64,000 nt of DNA. Origin: Mucilaginibacter sp. UR6-11. GTDB taxonomy: Bacteria > Bacteroidota > Bacteroidia > Sphingobacteriales > Sphingobacteriaceae. The position numbers and the translations under genes are program-made. Numbering within the stretch: position 1 is the stretch's first letter; every line of letters begins with the position of its first letter. Below the pieces are notes generated by a model. That model had not been told where the DNA came from, did no database searches, and worked only from the letters and a program-made list of their open reading frames with translations. The stretch spans positions 62,001-126,000 of the forward strand of contig NZ_JAJIWO010000005.1 in the NCBI RefSeq assembly GCF_020880695.1, given 5' to 3'. Positions 35,889 through 44,914 of the stretch are shown in pieces.

Positions 35889-37043
35889 TCAAAGTTTAAA
35901 ATCTATCAATCTATTAACGGCATCATCTAAAGTTTCTTGCTTTTTGGCAAAACAAAACCTTAAAACATGGTGGTCTGTGCCCTGTGTATAAAAAACAGAG
36001 GTGGGTATACAGGCCACGCCGGCGTCTTTAATTAACCTTAAGGCAAAATCGGTATCAGCTTCATCAGTTAAGTGACCATATTTAACCGACTGGAAATAAG
36101 AACCATATGAAGGTAGTAATTCGAATTTGGTTTCAGCCAATCCTTTCCTGAAATAATCTCTTTTTTCCTGAAAAAAAGCGGGCAGGTTTAAGTAAGTGTT
36201 TTCATCCTTAAGATACTCAGCTATAGCATATTGCATAGCTGAGTTTACGCTGAAAACTAAAAATTGATGGATTTTTTTAAACTCCTGCATCAAATAAGCC
36301 GGGGCAAGGCAGTAGCCTACCTTCCAACCGGTTGCATGAAATAGTTTGCCGAAGGAAGCCACTATCAAACTGCGTTGTTGCAGTTCGGGGTAGCGCGCCA
36401 TGCTTTGATGTATTTCTCCGTCATAGATCAAATGTTCATAAACCTCGTCGCTTAATATTAAAATATCCTGGTCTTTAACTATGGCGCTTAATTCTTCAAT
36501 ATCTTCCTGGTGCAAAATAGTAGCGGTAGGGTTATGCGGCGAGTTAAGTATGATCAGCTTAGTACGATTGTTTATCAATTTTTTAACCATGCCCCAGTCA
36601 ATCCGATAATTATTATATGGTTCCAGTTCCAGCGATTTTACAATGCCGCCCATCAATTTAATGGCGGGCGCATAAGAATCAAAGGCAGGCTCAAACACAA
36701 TAACCTCATCATTAGGATTTATAACGGCGCATATCGCGGTAAACAGGGCTTGTGTGGCCCCCGCTGTAACGGTTATTTCCGTATCCGGATCATAATCAGC
36801 GTTATAGAGTCTTTTTGTCTTATAAGCTATCTGATCGCGTAGCGCTTTAACGCCGGCCATCGGCGCATATTGGTTATGACCATCTTTCATGGCTTTGTTT
36901 ACCAGTTCGATCAATTCAGGAGCGCAGTCATAATCCGGAAAGCCCTGCGACAGATTTATTGCACCCACATCTGCTGCCAGTGCCGACATGGTGGTAAAAA
37001 TGGTAGTTCCTACCTGTGGTAGTTTTGATATTATAGAGGTCAT
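35889..37043 (-). CDS. PLP-dependent aminotransferase, methionine/glutamine transaminase type (YbdL-like)
   Basis: A 384-residue fold-type I aminotransferase. Visible motifs are INLSQGFPDYDC near the start, ATQALFTAI, NSPHNPT, ILSDEVYEHL (PLP-binding Asp and Tyr) and the Schiff-base Lys233 in ASFGKLFHATGWKVGY. The NLSQGFPD and FHATGWK features fit the kynurenine-oxoglutarate/glutamine-transaminase-K and YbdL group, which uses methionine, phenylalanine or glutamine as amino donors. The gene precedes an omega-amidase gene, and the two probably form a glutamine transaminase/omega-amidase pathway. It is divergent from the ABC substrate-binding protein gene. Confidence 0.85.
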   Translation of the reverse strand: MTSIISKLPQVGTTIFTTMSALAADVGAINLSQGFPDYDCAPELIELVNKAMKDGHNQYAPMAGVKALRDQIAYKTKRLYNADYDPDTEITVTAGATQALFTAICAVINPNDEVIVFEPAFDSYAPAIKLMGGIVKSLELEPYNNYRIDWGMVKKLINNRTKLIILNSPHNPTATILHQEDIEELSAIVKDQDILILSDEVYEHLIYDGEIHQSMARYPELQQRSLIVASFGKLFHATGWKVGYCLAPAYLMQEFKKIHQFLVFSVNSAMQYAIAEYLKDENTYLNLPAFFQEKRDYFRKGLAETKFELLPSYGSYFQSVKYGHLTDEADTDFALRLIKDAGVACIPTSVFYTQGTDHHVLRFCFAKKQETLDDAVNRLIDFKL

Positions 37044-37167
37044 GGCCGGCTAAATTACTAAAAAACGCTAAAACCAGAGGTTGTAACGTTTGTGCGGGTT
37101 GTCTAATTTTATTTTCACCTTTTGCTTTCTGTTTTTGCCTTTCAGCACTAATAGTTAACTTAGTAAA

Positions 37168-38133
37168 ATGAAAAAGTATCTATCGTTTATTTTCTTATCC
37201 GTAACTATGGTTGCCTGTCAGTCGCCCAGGTCTAATAAAGGACCGGTTGTTGGCTTTGTTGATGCTTTTGAGGATGCTACCATATCCCAGGCCAAAACCG
37301 GATTTACTGATGCGCTAAAGAAAAATGGATTTAGTGAAGAAAAAAAAACGGTTCAGATCGAGTACCGCAACGCACAGGGTAATATCCCAACTTTAACACA
37401 GATCGTTAATTATTTTGTATCAGAGAATGTTGACCTGCTGGCTACCTGCACTACACTATCATCTGTGACCGCAGTACAGAAAACCAAAACCATACCTATT
37501 TTTGAAATGGTTTCGCCTACGCCCGAACGCATGAAAGTTTTGGATGACAAAGGTAAAGCACCGGCTAATTTATTTGGCGCGGTTGAGGACCTGCAATATA
37601 TCGACACATCCTTTTCCATCATCCCGAAGTTGTTGAAACCGAAAGGAGCGAAGCTGGTAATAGGGATGATTTATAATGAGGCCGAACCCCAGTCGGCCGA
37701 TGCGATGCAGCGTATAAAATCATTGGCGGATAATCTGAACGTCTCGCTGATAGCTTTACCGTTAAATTCATCAGCCGATGCCCAGTTGGTGACGCAGGCA
37801 TTATTAGCTAAGAAGATCGACGCTTTTTTCGCTAATCCTGACAATACGGTATTCGCCTCTTTTGAAACCATATTAAAAAATTGCAACCAGGCTGGTGTGC
37901 CTATATTTACCAGCGAAGCCGGCCTGGTGCAACGCGGTGCCGTGGCGGCATTTGGCGCTGATATTTATCAATGGGGATATCAGGCGGGATTGCAGGCTGC
38001 ACAATATCTTAAGACTCATAAAACCGATGGTTTAAAGCCGGAAATGGTAAAGATCAGGAAACGAGTTTATAACCCCGTAGCTGTTAAAAAGTACAACCTG
38101 GCCATACCTTCAAACTTTGAAGCAGTAAACTGA
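37168..38133 (+). CDS. ABC transporter substrate-binding lipoprotein (DUF534/TrpX-like family)
   Basis: A 321-residue protein with a lipoprotein signal (VTMVACQS, Cys17). The body matches the ABC_sub_bind (DUF534) family: GFVDAFEDATISQAKTGF, VDLLATCTTLSSV, IFEMVSPTPERM, GMIYNEAEPQSADAM and FTSEAGLVQRGAVAAFGADIYQWGYQAG. In Gram-positives these proteins carry tryptophan or tyrosine. The lipobox would tether it to a membrane. It overlaps the permease gene by one base (ATGA junction). Confidence 0.85.
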   Translation: MKKYLSFIFLSVTMVACQSPRSNKGPVVGFVDAFEDATISQAKTGFTDALKKNGFSEEKKTVQIEYRNAQGNIPTLTQIVNYFVSENVDLLATCTTLSSVTAVQKTKTIPIFEMVSPTPERMKVLDDKGKAPANLFGAVEDLQYIDTSFSIIPKLLKPKGAKLVIGMIYNEAEPQSADAMQRIKSLADNLNVSLIALPLNSSADAQLVTQALLAKKIDAFFANPDNTVFASFETILKNCNQAGVPIFTSEAGLVQRGAVAAFGADIYQWGYQAGLQAAQYLKTHKTDGLKPEMVKIRKRVYNPVAVKKYNLAIPSNFEAVN

Positions 38134-38999
38134 TGGATTTTTATCTCACCGCTTTATTGCAGGGGCTTTGCTTTTCGGGAATAGCGTTAGGGATCTATAT
38201 TTCCATGAAGATCTTTAACATCCCCGATATTACCACCGATGGCAGCTATACGCTGGGTGGAGTGGTAACGGCCATCTTGCTTACCCGCCATTTGCCGGGA
38301 TATTTAATTTTGCCGGCTGTGCTGTTCGCCGGTGGGATAGCGGGGGCCGTTACCGGATTTATCCACACCAAACTTAAAATCAATCCCCTGCTTGCCGGTA
38401 TATTGGTGATGACGGCGCTCTATTCTGTTAATTTAACATTAATGGGCCGCTCTAATTTACCGCTGATCGGTACTTCATCTATATTCACATTGTTACAAAT
38501 TTTAAGTAATCCCAATCAAAATACTTTTCTGATTTTGTTTTTCTTTGTGCTGGTAGTTACCTTGTTGATTGGTTATTTGCTGAAGACTGATTTTGGTATA
38601 GCCATGCGCGCTACCGGAAACAGCGAATCAATGATAAGGGCACTGGGCGTTAATACCAACCGGATGAAAATAATAGGCCTGGCGTTGGCCAACGCACTTA
38701 CCGCGGTAAGCGGCTATCTGATAACCCAGTTTCAGGCCTTTGCTGATATGAATATGGGGATAGGAATTGTGATAGTAGGGTTGGGGTCGGTAATTATTGC
38801 CGAAACATTTATCGGCTGGTTACATACTACATCGGTATGGTTGAGCCTGGTACTGGTGTTAGCTGGGGCTGTTATATTTCAGTTGGTATTGGCTCTTACA
38901 TTACGTATGGGTGTTGATGCAAATTTATTAAAACTGGTAACAGCTGTTTTTGTATTGTTAATTGTAAGTTTACCACGCTTAAACCGCGTTAAAGAATAA
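38133..38999 (+). CDS. ABC transporter permease, branched-chain-type (TrpY-like)
   Basis: A 288-residue membrane protein with about eight helices. The start GLCFSGIALGIYISMKIFNIPDITTDGSYTLGG and the central RATGNSESMIRALGVNTNRMKIIGLALANALTAVSGYL coupling loop are typical for permeases that partner DUF534 binding proteins. It would move an amino acid-like or aromatic solute together with the upstream lipoprotein. The ATP-binding subunit normally follows such a permease, but the next gene encodes a NIPSNAP protein, so the transporter is incomplete here. Confidence 0.85.
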   Translation: MDFYLTALLQGLCFSGIALGIYISMKIFNIPDITTDGSYTLGGVVTAILLTRHLPGYLILPAVLFAGGIAGAVTGFIHTKLKINPLLAGILVMTALYSVNLTLMGRSNLPLIGTSSIFTLLQILSNPNQNTFLILFFFVLVVTLLIGYLLKTDFGIAMRATGNSESMIRALGVNTNRMKIIGLALANALTAVSGYLITQFQAFADMNMGIGIVIVGLGSVIIAETFIGWLHTTSVWLSLVLVLAGAVIFQLVLALTLRMGVDANLLKLVTAVFVLLIVSLPRLNRVKE

Positions 39000-39009
39000 A
39001 CCTGATAAA

Positions 39010-39807
39010 ATGAAAGTATTATATAAAAGTTGCCCGGTTGTATTGATAACCCTTTTTGTGTTTGCTACCTGCTTGTTCTCCGGCCTGTATGCGCAAGCTG
39101 CATCGCCGTATTATTATCAGTTAAAGATTTATCATTACAAAACAGCATCCCAGGAGAGTCGTCTGGACGCTTACCTGCAAAGTGCTTATTTACCGGCATT
39201 GCATAGGGCCGGCGTTAAAAACGTAGGTGTATTTAAAGTGCTGAAACAAGACAGCCTTGACAAAAAGATATATGTATATGTCCCATATCGTACCTGGGAC
39301 GCATTAGAAAACACGGATCAGAAAATACTAAAAGATCAAACTTATCTGGATGCAGGCAGGGATTATATCGATGCGCCCGCCAATGATCCGGCTTATACAA
39401 GGATAGAGACCATTGTATTGCGTGCGTTTCCGGCTGCCCCCGAGCCTGGTGTGCCCAACCTTACGGCAAAAAAATCAGACCGTATTTATGAGCTGCGCAG
39501 CTATGAAAGCGCTACCGAAAAATTTAATGCCAGTAAAGTAAAAATGTTTAACGTTGGTGATGAAATAGGGATATTTAAAGGATATAATTTTAACGCCATA
39601 TTTTATGCCGAGGTTATAGCTGGCAGCCATATGCCCAACCTGATGTATATGACAACTTTTAACAGCTTACAGGACAATAAAGATAAATGGAAGCTATTTT
39701 TTAGCGACGAAAGATTCAAAGCACTGGGCAAAATGGCCGAGTACCAAAAAAATGTTTCTAAAGCCGAAAGCCTTTTTCTGTATCCCGCAGATTACTCTGA
39801 CTATTAA
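39010..39807 (+). CDS. Secreted NIPSNAP-family protein
   Basis: A 265-residue protein with a signal peptide (LYA-QA, about residue 30). Two tandem NIPSNAP-like (ferredoxin-like, dimeric alpha/beta barrel) domains are visible: YYYQLKIYHYKTASQESRLDAYL near residue 35 and IYELRSYESATEKFNASKVKMF near residue 160. In Bacteroidota such proteins are often secreted and of unknown function. It starts 10 nt after the permease gene and is probably in the same operon. It is not an obvious transport component. Confidence 0.8.
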   Translation: MKVLYKSCPVVLITLFVFATCLFSGLYAQAASPYYYQLKIYHYKTASQESRLDAYLQSAYLPALHRAGVKNVGVFKVLKQDSLDKKIYVYVPYRTWDALENTDQKILKDQTYLDAGRDYIDAPANDPAYTRIETIVLRAFPAAPEPGVPNLTAKKSDRIYELRSYESATEKFNASKVKMFNVGDEIGIFKGYNFNAIFYAEVIAGSHMPNLMYMTTFNSLQDNKDKWKLFFSDERFKALGKMAEYQKNVSKAESLFLYPADYSDY

Positions 39808-40025
39808 TTGTCTGGAAATTCTGCGTTAACTGATTGCGTGGTATTTTGCCCGCTATCTGTGTACCTATCGGTTTTTTTAGAATCCTTTGACGTAATATTG
39901 GTGTTATTTTGGTGTAAAACAGTAGCTATTAATACAACTTCGGATAAACCTGAAAGAAAAACACCTGCAAACAGAATAATTGCAAGTTTTGATAAAAAAA
40001 GCGAGGGCGACTTCTGGTGATGCAT
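39804..40025 (-). CDS. Hypothetical single-membrane-span protein
   Basis: A 73-residue reading frame with a basic start, one hydrophobic segment (LAIILFAGVFLSGLSEVVLIATV, about residues 13-35) and a polar Asn/Thr/Ser-rich tail. It overlaps the 3' end of the NIPSNAP gene by four bases on the opposite strand. A frame on the plus strand over the same DNA lacks such a pattern. I do not recognise it; the membrane profile makes it more likely real than chance. Confidence 0.4.
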   Translation of the reverse strand: MHHQKSPSLFLSKLAIILFAGVFLSGLSEVVLIATVLHQNNTNITSKDSKKTDRYTDSGQNTTQSVNAEFPDN

Positions 40026-40308
40026 ATTTTCGACTTTACTATTAGGGGTTAGTATGTAGCGATTGAATAATAATTAAAATATTAAAATTTGATTTCCAAC
40101 TTTTTATTCAACAATTAACTATTTTTTTTAAAATTCATAAACTTTAGTTTTATTATACTAATACGTGTTTAGTTTTTAAAAGGTTTAACTAAAATGAATT
40201 AATTAAACTCATTATTAAAATTAATTGATAAAAATTTGCCAAATGGCGTCAAATAAGTTTTTTTTAATAAGAATTTACAGTTTAGGCTCATATTAATTCA
40301 AGTGACTT
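40026..40308. other. AT-rich intergenic region between the hypothetical protein and the TMEM175-like gene
   Basis: About 280 nt of strongly AT-rich DNA. I see no open frame, tRNA or clear hairpin. It should hold promoters for both flanking divergent genes, but no TAnnTTTG box is convincing. Confidence 0.5.
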
Positions 40309-40923
40309 ATGCATTCATCAGATGTAAATATGAGCAAAAGCAGGCTGGAGGCTTTCAGTGACGGCGTTATAGCTATTATCATCACCATTATGGTTTTGGA
40401 ACTGAAGTTGCCTCAAGGGCATAACCTGGAATCTTTGATCCCAATGTGGCCCGTTTTTGCCAGTTATGTAATGAGTTTTGTTTACGTTGGTATTTACTGG
40501 AATAATCATCACCATTTGTTACATGCTATTAAGTCCGTAAACGGCGCTATATTATGGGCCAATATGCACCTGTTATTTTGGTTATCGTTAGTACCCTTTG
40601 TTACCAATTGGATGGGCGAAAGCCATTTTTATGAGATATGGCCGGTTGTATTATATGGCTTTATATTACTTATGAATGCTATAGCCTATACCATTTTAGC
40701 CGTATTATTGGTAAGACATGAAGGTGAGGATTCTTTGCTTGCCAACGCCATAGGAAACGACTGGAAAGGTAGGATCTCATTAGCATGCTATTTTGTAGCG
40801 ATCGGACTGGCGTGGGTAAGTACCTATTTAAGTTTAGCTTTATATGTGTTAGTAGCCTGTATTTGGTTTATCCCAGACAGACGTATTGAGAGAAAGCTGG
40901 CTACAGAACACGTTAAACCGTAG
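40309..40923 (+). CDS. TMEM175-like (DUF1211) potassium channel
   Basis: A 204-residue membrane protein with six predicted helices. The first helix carries the family signature R(L)EAFSDGVIAIIITIMVLEL; the FSDGV core forms the K+-conducting pore helix in TMEM175 proteins, which assemble as tetramers. An ATG at 40330 (MSKSRLEAFS...) is a second possible start and fits the usual N-terminus more closely. It is transcribed alone. Confidence 0.88.
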   Translation: MHSSDVNMSKSRLEAFSDGVIAIIITIMVLELKLPQGHNLESLIPMWPVFASYVMSFVYVGIYWNNHHHLLHAIKSVNGAILWANMHLLFWLSLVPFVTNWMGESHFYEIWPVVLYGFILLMNAIAYTILAVLLVRHEGEDSLLANAIGNDWKGRISLACYFVAIGLAWVSTYLSLALYVLVACIWFIPDRRIERKLATEHVKP

Positions 40924-41018
40924 ACATCTAAAATCTACGTCTTCTAGGCATTTGAGCGTGGTGATCGTACCCGCCGAACCAAACTGAATCGTTTATGGAA
41001 TTAACAGGGAACTTTTTA

Positions 41019-42476
41019 TTAGAAATTGACCGTATATCTGGTTGATAATCTTAGATAAGGATAGTTGCTGCTTACGTCCGGATATTTTTGATAATAACCA
41101 TGCAGGTTAAAATACCCCGACTCAATACTAAACGAAAACCCTTTAGCAATTATAATGCTTGCCTCGCTTGATACCGCATGTAAAAAATAATGGGATGGGT
41201 GGCCGTTAACTGTAACTGTCCAGCCACCACGATAATTTATTCCGTAGATAAACCTGTTGACCAGGGTTAGCTGTCCGCTGGCATTAATTGAAAATCCGGG
41301 GCCATAGTCGTAGTTTCTGCCATGAGGCAGAGATAGATAGGCGTCCGGTATGGCGGCTAATAATACAGGCCCCGCACCAAAAACGGTATTGATCCTGGTT
41401 TTGCGGGTGATGTCATATTCTGAAAGCAGGTTCATTTTAACGCTTTGCCCACCATAAAAAAATGCCGAGTTATGCAAGAAATCATAATTAGCTGATACAA
41501 CAAGCAAGTGTTGCAGTTTATCGTTTGATTTTAATTCCCATCCGGCTAATGAACCATAAACGCTCACCATATTGACTTTTGAGCTGTCATCTTTACCAAA
41601 CTCTACGTTAATGGCTATATTGCTGAAGGGCGTCTCATAATCTTTATAAGGCGTGCCGTATAGCAATTTGATATGCCCGTACCAGCCATAGTTGCGATTA
41701 TGCAAGATGTTTGAATTATCCCGGTTAAAAGTCCGGGTCCCGGCATCAAACTCGGCAGTTATTTGTGATGAGTCGCGTTTTAAGTTTTTCGATACCTTTC
41801 CCCATTTACCATCTAAAATGCGGTTGATGCCATTTGCGGGGTTAATTACAAAGCCCAATACCTCGGTTGCCTGTCTTCTTATTCCCGTACGTTCATTGTT
41901 TATAAGTTTGTTGGCCAGCCGATAGGTCATCTCACCAAGTACTATACCGCCAAAAGTGGTATTGATAAAATCATTTATAGCCGGCGGTTGGTTTTCGGCG
42001 GTGCTTTCCCAAATAAAGCTACCTATCGCCGCGGCGGGTGCCGACTGCCAAAATGTATAGCCGTTTGATCTGAATGTATTATAAAACTGGCTTCCATGAA
42101 ACGGGTGGCCAAATTGATTGGTTTGAAAGTTGTCATCATCCCAGGTCCAGCTGCCGGGATTTAAATTATGGCCGACGGTTTTGAAGGAGATATCGGCATA
42201 GTCGGCCTTTTTTAAAAACTTATCAAAGGCCCATGGCAGTACCTCAGCGGCGCCAAGTTCAATAGCGGCGCGGCCAAATTTTTTATTCCCGCCGTGTAGT
42301 CCCCGCCTGGCCGGTTTAGGCAAAGTGTCTTTAATTGATTTTTGCTCATATCCAATTGCAATCTGGGCATGCAGTGCTGCAGATGGCAAAAAAACAGCTA
42401 ATAACAAGATTAATATTACTGCAAAGCATTTAGAAAAAGTCCTTTTTTTATAGAAACAGGTGTAGGTAAACAACAT
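41019..42476 (-). CDS. DUF3943 outer-membrane protein
   Basis: A 485-residue protein with a signal-like hydrophobic segment near residues 15-38 ending ALHA-QI. The HPFHGSQFYNTFRSNGYTFWQS segment and the following SFIWESTAENQPPAINDFINTTFGG match DUF3943. The C-terminal 220 residues consist of alternating beta-strands ending in LRLSTRYTVNF, typical for an outer-membrane barrel with a terminal Phe. Function is unknown. Confidence 0.8.
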   Translation of the reverse strand: MLFTYTCFYKKRTFSKCFAVILILLLAVFLPSAALHAQIAIGYEQKSIKDTLPKPARRGLHGGNKKFGRAAIELGAAEVLPWAFDKFLKKADYADISFKTVGHNLNPGSWTWDDDNFQTNQFGHPFHGSQFYNTFRSNGYTFWQSAPAAAIGSFIWESTAENQPPAINDFINTTFGGIVLGEMTYRLANKLINNERTGIRRQATEVLGFVINPANGINRILDGKWGKVSKNLKRDSSQITAEFDAGTRTFNRDNSNILHNRNYGWYGHIKLLYGTPYKDYETPFSNIAINVEFGKDDSSKVNMVSVYGSLAGWELKSNDKLQHLLVVSANYDFLHNSAFFYGGQSVKMNLLSEYDITRKTRINTVFGAGPVLLAAIPDAYLSLPHGRNYDYGPGFSINASGQLTLVNRFIYGINYRGGWTVTVNGHPSHYFLHAVSSEASIIIAKGFSFSIESGYFNLHGYYQKYPDVSSNYPYLRLSTRYTVNF

Positions 42477-42566
42477 ACAATACTAGCTTCGGGAAATGAT
42501 TAATAATTATAGAAGCTTTGAAGTAAAAGAATTGTTTTATGATATATAATTAAAACACAAAGTTTA

Positions 42567-42574
42567 TATATTTG
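42567..42574 (+). promoter_or_regulatory. Consensus -7 box upstream of the 70-residue membrane protein gene
   Basis: TATATTTG matches the Bacteroidota TAnnTTTG box exactly and lies 26 nt before the start codon at 42600. No good -33 TTG lies at the usual spacing, so this is a partial promoter call. Confidence 0.4.
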
Positions 42575-42599
42575 CCCAATAATAGTTTATATATCTGAT

Positions 42600-42812
42600 A
42601 TGAAAAAGACCTTAGGACTTATAATTACATTAATTGGCATTTTAATAGTAGCCGGATCATTTGTTTTTACGCCTGACCACGCATTGAATGCTGCTGATTC
42701 AGGAAACGGAATAAGCGCGTCTGCTCCATTGTGCTATGGCGGATTTATAATTTTTGGTATAGGTATAGTTCTTTATATATCAAGCCTGCCACTTGCCGGC
42801 GAAAGAAAATAA
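42600..42812 (+). CDS. Small two-helix membrane protein
   Basis: A 70-residue protein with two hydrophobic segments (about residues 4-23 and 44-62) joined by a short polar loop with one Cys. The charged start MKK and end ERK suggest both ends are cytoplasmic. I do not recognise a family. A good promoter box upstream and a terminator downstream support it as a real gene. Confidence 0.6.
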   Translation: MKKTLGLIITLIGILIVAGSFVFTPDHALNAADSGNGISASAPLCYGGFIIFGIGIVLYISSLPLAGERK

Positions 42813-42899
42813 ATATTCTATTTTATTTTAAGTGTTAAGGGGCCATTAGCTTTAAAGCGTGGTCAGTAGCGTTAACACATAAAGTAAAGTATGTATTAG

Positions 42900-42929
42900 A
42901 AATGCCCGATATCTTTGTGTCGGGCATTT
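42900..42929. terminator. Bidirectional terminator between convergent genes
   Basis: A perfect 10-bp stem (42900-42909 with 42920-42929) has a 10-nt loop, a T-run after it on the plus strand and A-rich sequence before it. It lies between the rightward gene ending at 42812 and the leftward gene ending at 42949. Confidence 0.8.
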
Positions 42930-42948
42930 TTTGTTTAACACCAGTCAG

Positions 42949-43473
42949 TTAAAAGAATATGCCCAACTGTAAGGCGGTAGTTAATGAAGTACCTGTGTTA
43001 TTGCCAAATCGAGTGGCGAACGGGATGGCCACAAACGGACTTGCATCCTTACCTTTTACCAATATTTTGTTAAATATAGTGGTAAATCCAAAGCGGCCAC
43101 TGGTTTCAAATGCTACACGTTGCACAATAGCAAAATTATGCTGGAAGCGGAATATCCCACCCGGACTAAATGCCACCGAACTAACTTTAGCGATATTTTT
43201 CTCTGTACGAATGCTTGGCGATATTTCAAAACTTACTCCAAACCTATCGCTTTTCAGTAAATTAAGTCCGAACGGGAAGTTAATTGTATATGCGCCTGAA
43301 AAATTGCCTCCTATCTTTCCGTTAGCTAACGTGGCCAGCGGGTTTGCGATACTGAAATAACCTACTGTTTTAGGATAAGGCAATTGCTGTGCAATGGCTG
43401 ATTTTGCAAAAGAGATTAAAATAACTATGGAAATAATACCCAGTCTTAAAAAATTAATATAAAATGTGTGCAT
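42949..43473 (-). CDS. Hypothetical secreted barrel-like protein
   Basis: A 174-residue protein with a signal peptide (SAIA-QQ, about residue 28). The mature part is beta-rich with alternating hydrophobic residues and ends in ALQLGIFF, a terminal Phe as in outer-membrane barrels. No named family recognised. Its length would suit an eight-stranded barrel. Confidence 0.6.
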   Translation of the reverse strand: MHTFYINFLRLGIISIVILISFAKSAIAQQLPYPKTVGYFSIANPLATLANGKIGGNFSGAYTINFPFGLNLLKSDRFGVSFEISPSIRTEKNIAKVSSVAFSPGGIFRFQHNFAIVQRVAFETSGRFGFTTIFNKILVKGKDASPFVAIPFATRFGNNTGTSLTTALQLGIFF

Positions 43474-43633
43474 AGTATAATTAGGATTACGGTATAAAAT
43501 GCTGCGAATATAATAGTTGTCAGCATAAATTAAGCATAAGGCCCGGGTTAACTACAATATTTCTGCCGATTAGTTTTACTTTAATACTTTAATATTGGCA
43601 AATGATATACATCACTTTTGCAGCCGGTATACA

Positions 43634-44776
43634 TTATTTATTTACAAAAAAGCGGTAGATGGTTTGAGAGGTAAATAACTGCCCCGGCCTTAAGATCACG
43701 CCGGGGAAATTTGTGTGGTTAGGCGAGTCGGGGAAATGCATGGTCTCCAGGCAAAGCGCTCCCCATTGGGTAAATGGCTTGCCTCCCCGGCCAATTATCC
43801 GTTCGTTTAAATAATTTCCGGTATATATCACCACGCCGGGCTCGGTGGTGTAACATTGCATTATCCGGCCACTGGCTGGCTCGTAAACGGTGGCGGCTAA
43901 TACCAGCTTACCGGTAGCGTTGTGCAATACAAAAGTTACGTCATACCCATGTCCCCAGATTAACTGATTATCACTAACAGTAATGTCTCTGCCAATGGGT
44001 TTGGGTTGAGTAAAATCATAAGGCGTGCCCTTTACGTCCAATAGCCTGCCGCTGGGCATATTATCTTTGTCAGCCTCGAGGTATTGATCTGCTGCTATGG
44101 TTAGTTCGGTGTTTACCACCTTATCGGTAGTCCCGGCAAGATTGAAATAAGTATGGTTGGTTAAAACAACAGGCGTTGGCTTATCTGTAGTGGCCGCATA
44201 GGTTAATTTAACTTCGTTGTTATTAGTTAGCGTATAGGTAACGGTCAGGTTTAAATTGCCAGGATAACCGCTCTCGCCATCTTTACTTAAATAGGTTAAT
44301 TTTAAAGCCACTTCCTTGTTGCCAGGCACTTCCTGAATCGCCCATACCTTCTTATCAAATCCACGCGGCCCGCCGTGGATATTAGAGGTCAGGACATATT
44401 CCTTACCATCAAGCGTGAATTTTTTATTGTTAATGCGGTTGGCTACGCGGCCGACCACAGCTCCCAGTAAGGCGTTATCGCGGCCCAGGTATTGTTTTAA
44501 TGAATCAAAGCCCAATACAACGTCGCTCATTTTTCCGTTTTTGTCGGGCGTTATAATGTCTGTTATGGTAGCACCGTAATTGATAACCTTAACCTGCATG
44601 CCTTTACTGTTGGTAAGCGTATACTGATAAATCCTCTGTCCCTCAGTCTCTCCATAAAATATTTTAGTAATCAACGGCTTTCTGGCCGTGGCGTGATAAG
44701 GCACCGGCTTGGCAGTACCGACTTGTACTATTGATAAGAAATAAAACAGAGGAAAGAAGAACGGCAGGTTTTTCAT
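43634..44776 (-). CDS. galM: Aldose 1-epimerase, exported form
   Basis: A 380-residue enzyme with a signal peptide (VGTA-KP, about residue 23). The GalM fold is clear: KVINYGATITDIITPDKNG, LGAVVGRVANRINNKKF, NIHGGPRGFDKKVW, the catalytic His in LTNHTYFNLAG, and the ending CLETMHFPDSPNHTNFP with the catalytic Glu further on. It interconverts alpha- and beta-anomers of hexoses. A periplasmic location is common in Bacteroidota. It is divergent from the pigment cluster and probably not part of it. Confidence 0.92.
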   Translation of the reverse strand: MKNLPFFFPLFYFLSIVQVGTAKPVPYHATARKPLITKIFYGETEGQRIYQYTLTNSKGMQVKVINYGATITDIITPDKNGKMSDVVLGFDSLKQYLGRDNALLGAVVGRVANRINNKKFTLDGKEYVLTSNIHGGPRGFDKKVWAIQEVPGNKEVALKLTYLSKDGESGYPGNLNLTVTYTLTNNNEVKLTYAATTDKPTPVVLTNHTYFNLAGTTDKVVNTELTIAADQYLEADKDNMPSGRLLDVKGTPYDFTQPKPIGRDITVSDNQLIWGHGYDVTFVLHNATGKLVLAATVYEPASGRIMQCYTTEPGVVIYTGNYLNERIIGRGGKPFTQWGALCLETMHFPDSPNHTNFPGVILRPGQLFTSQTIYRFFVNK

Positions 44777-44914
44777 TATATATAATTGAAGAGTTACGTT
44801 TGAATTTGCTTAATACAAATAACAGATTAAATCAGCTTACTGCAAAACTATTCAGAACCGGACACGATCTAAAAGAAAGAGATGGCCATTCAATGCTAAA
44901 ATAACCTGTAGATT

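Noticed and set aside
39808..40020. Plus-strand frame overlapping the small membrane protein at 39804-40025
   Set aside because: It lacks a signal or membrane pattern and reads as the complement of the better minus-strand candidate.
42959..43360. Plus-strand frame of 133 codons opposite the hypothetical barrel protein
   Set aside because: The minus-strand frame has a signal peptide and a terminal Phe barrel pattern; this one has neither.
43634..44776. galM as a pigment-cluster gene
   Set aside because: It is divergent, encodes an exported sugar epimerase, and has no role in the pigment pathway; it more likely belongs with the carbohydrate genes.
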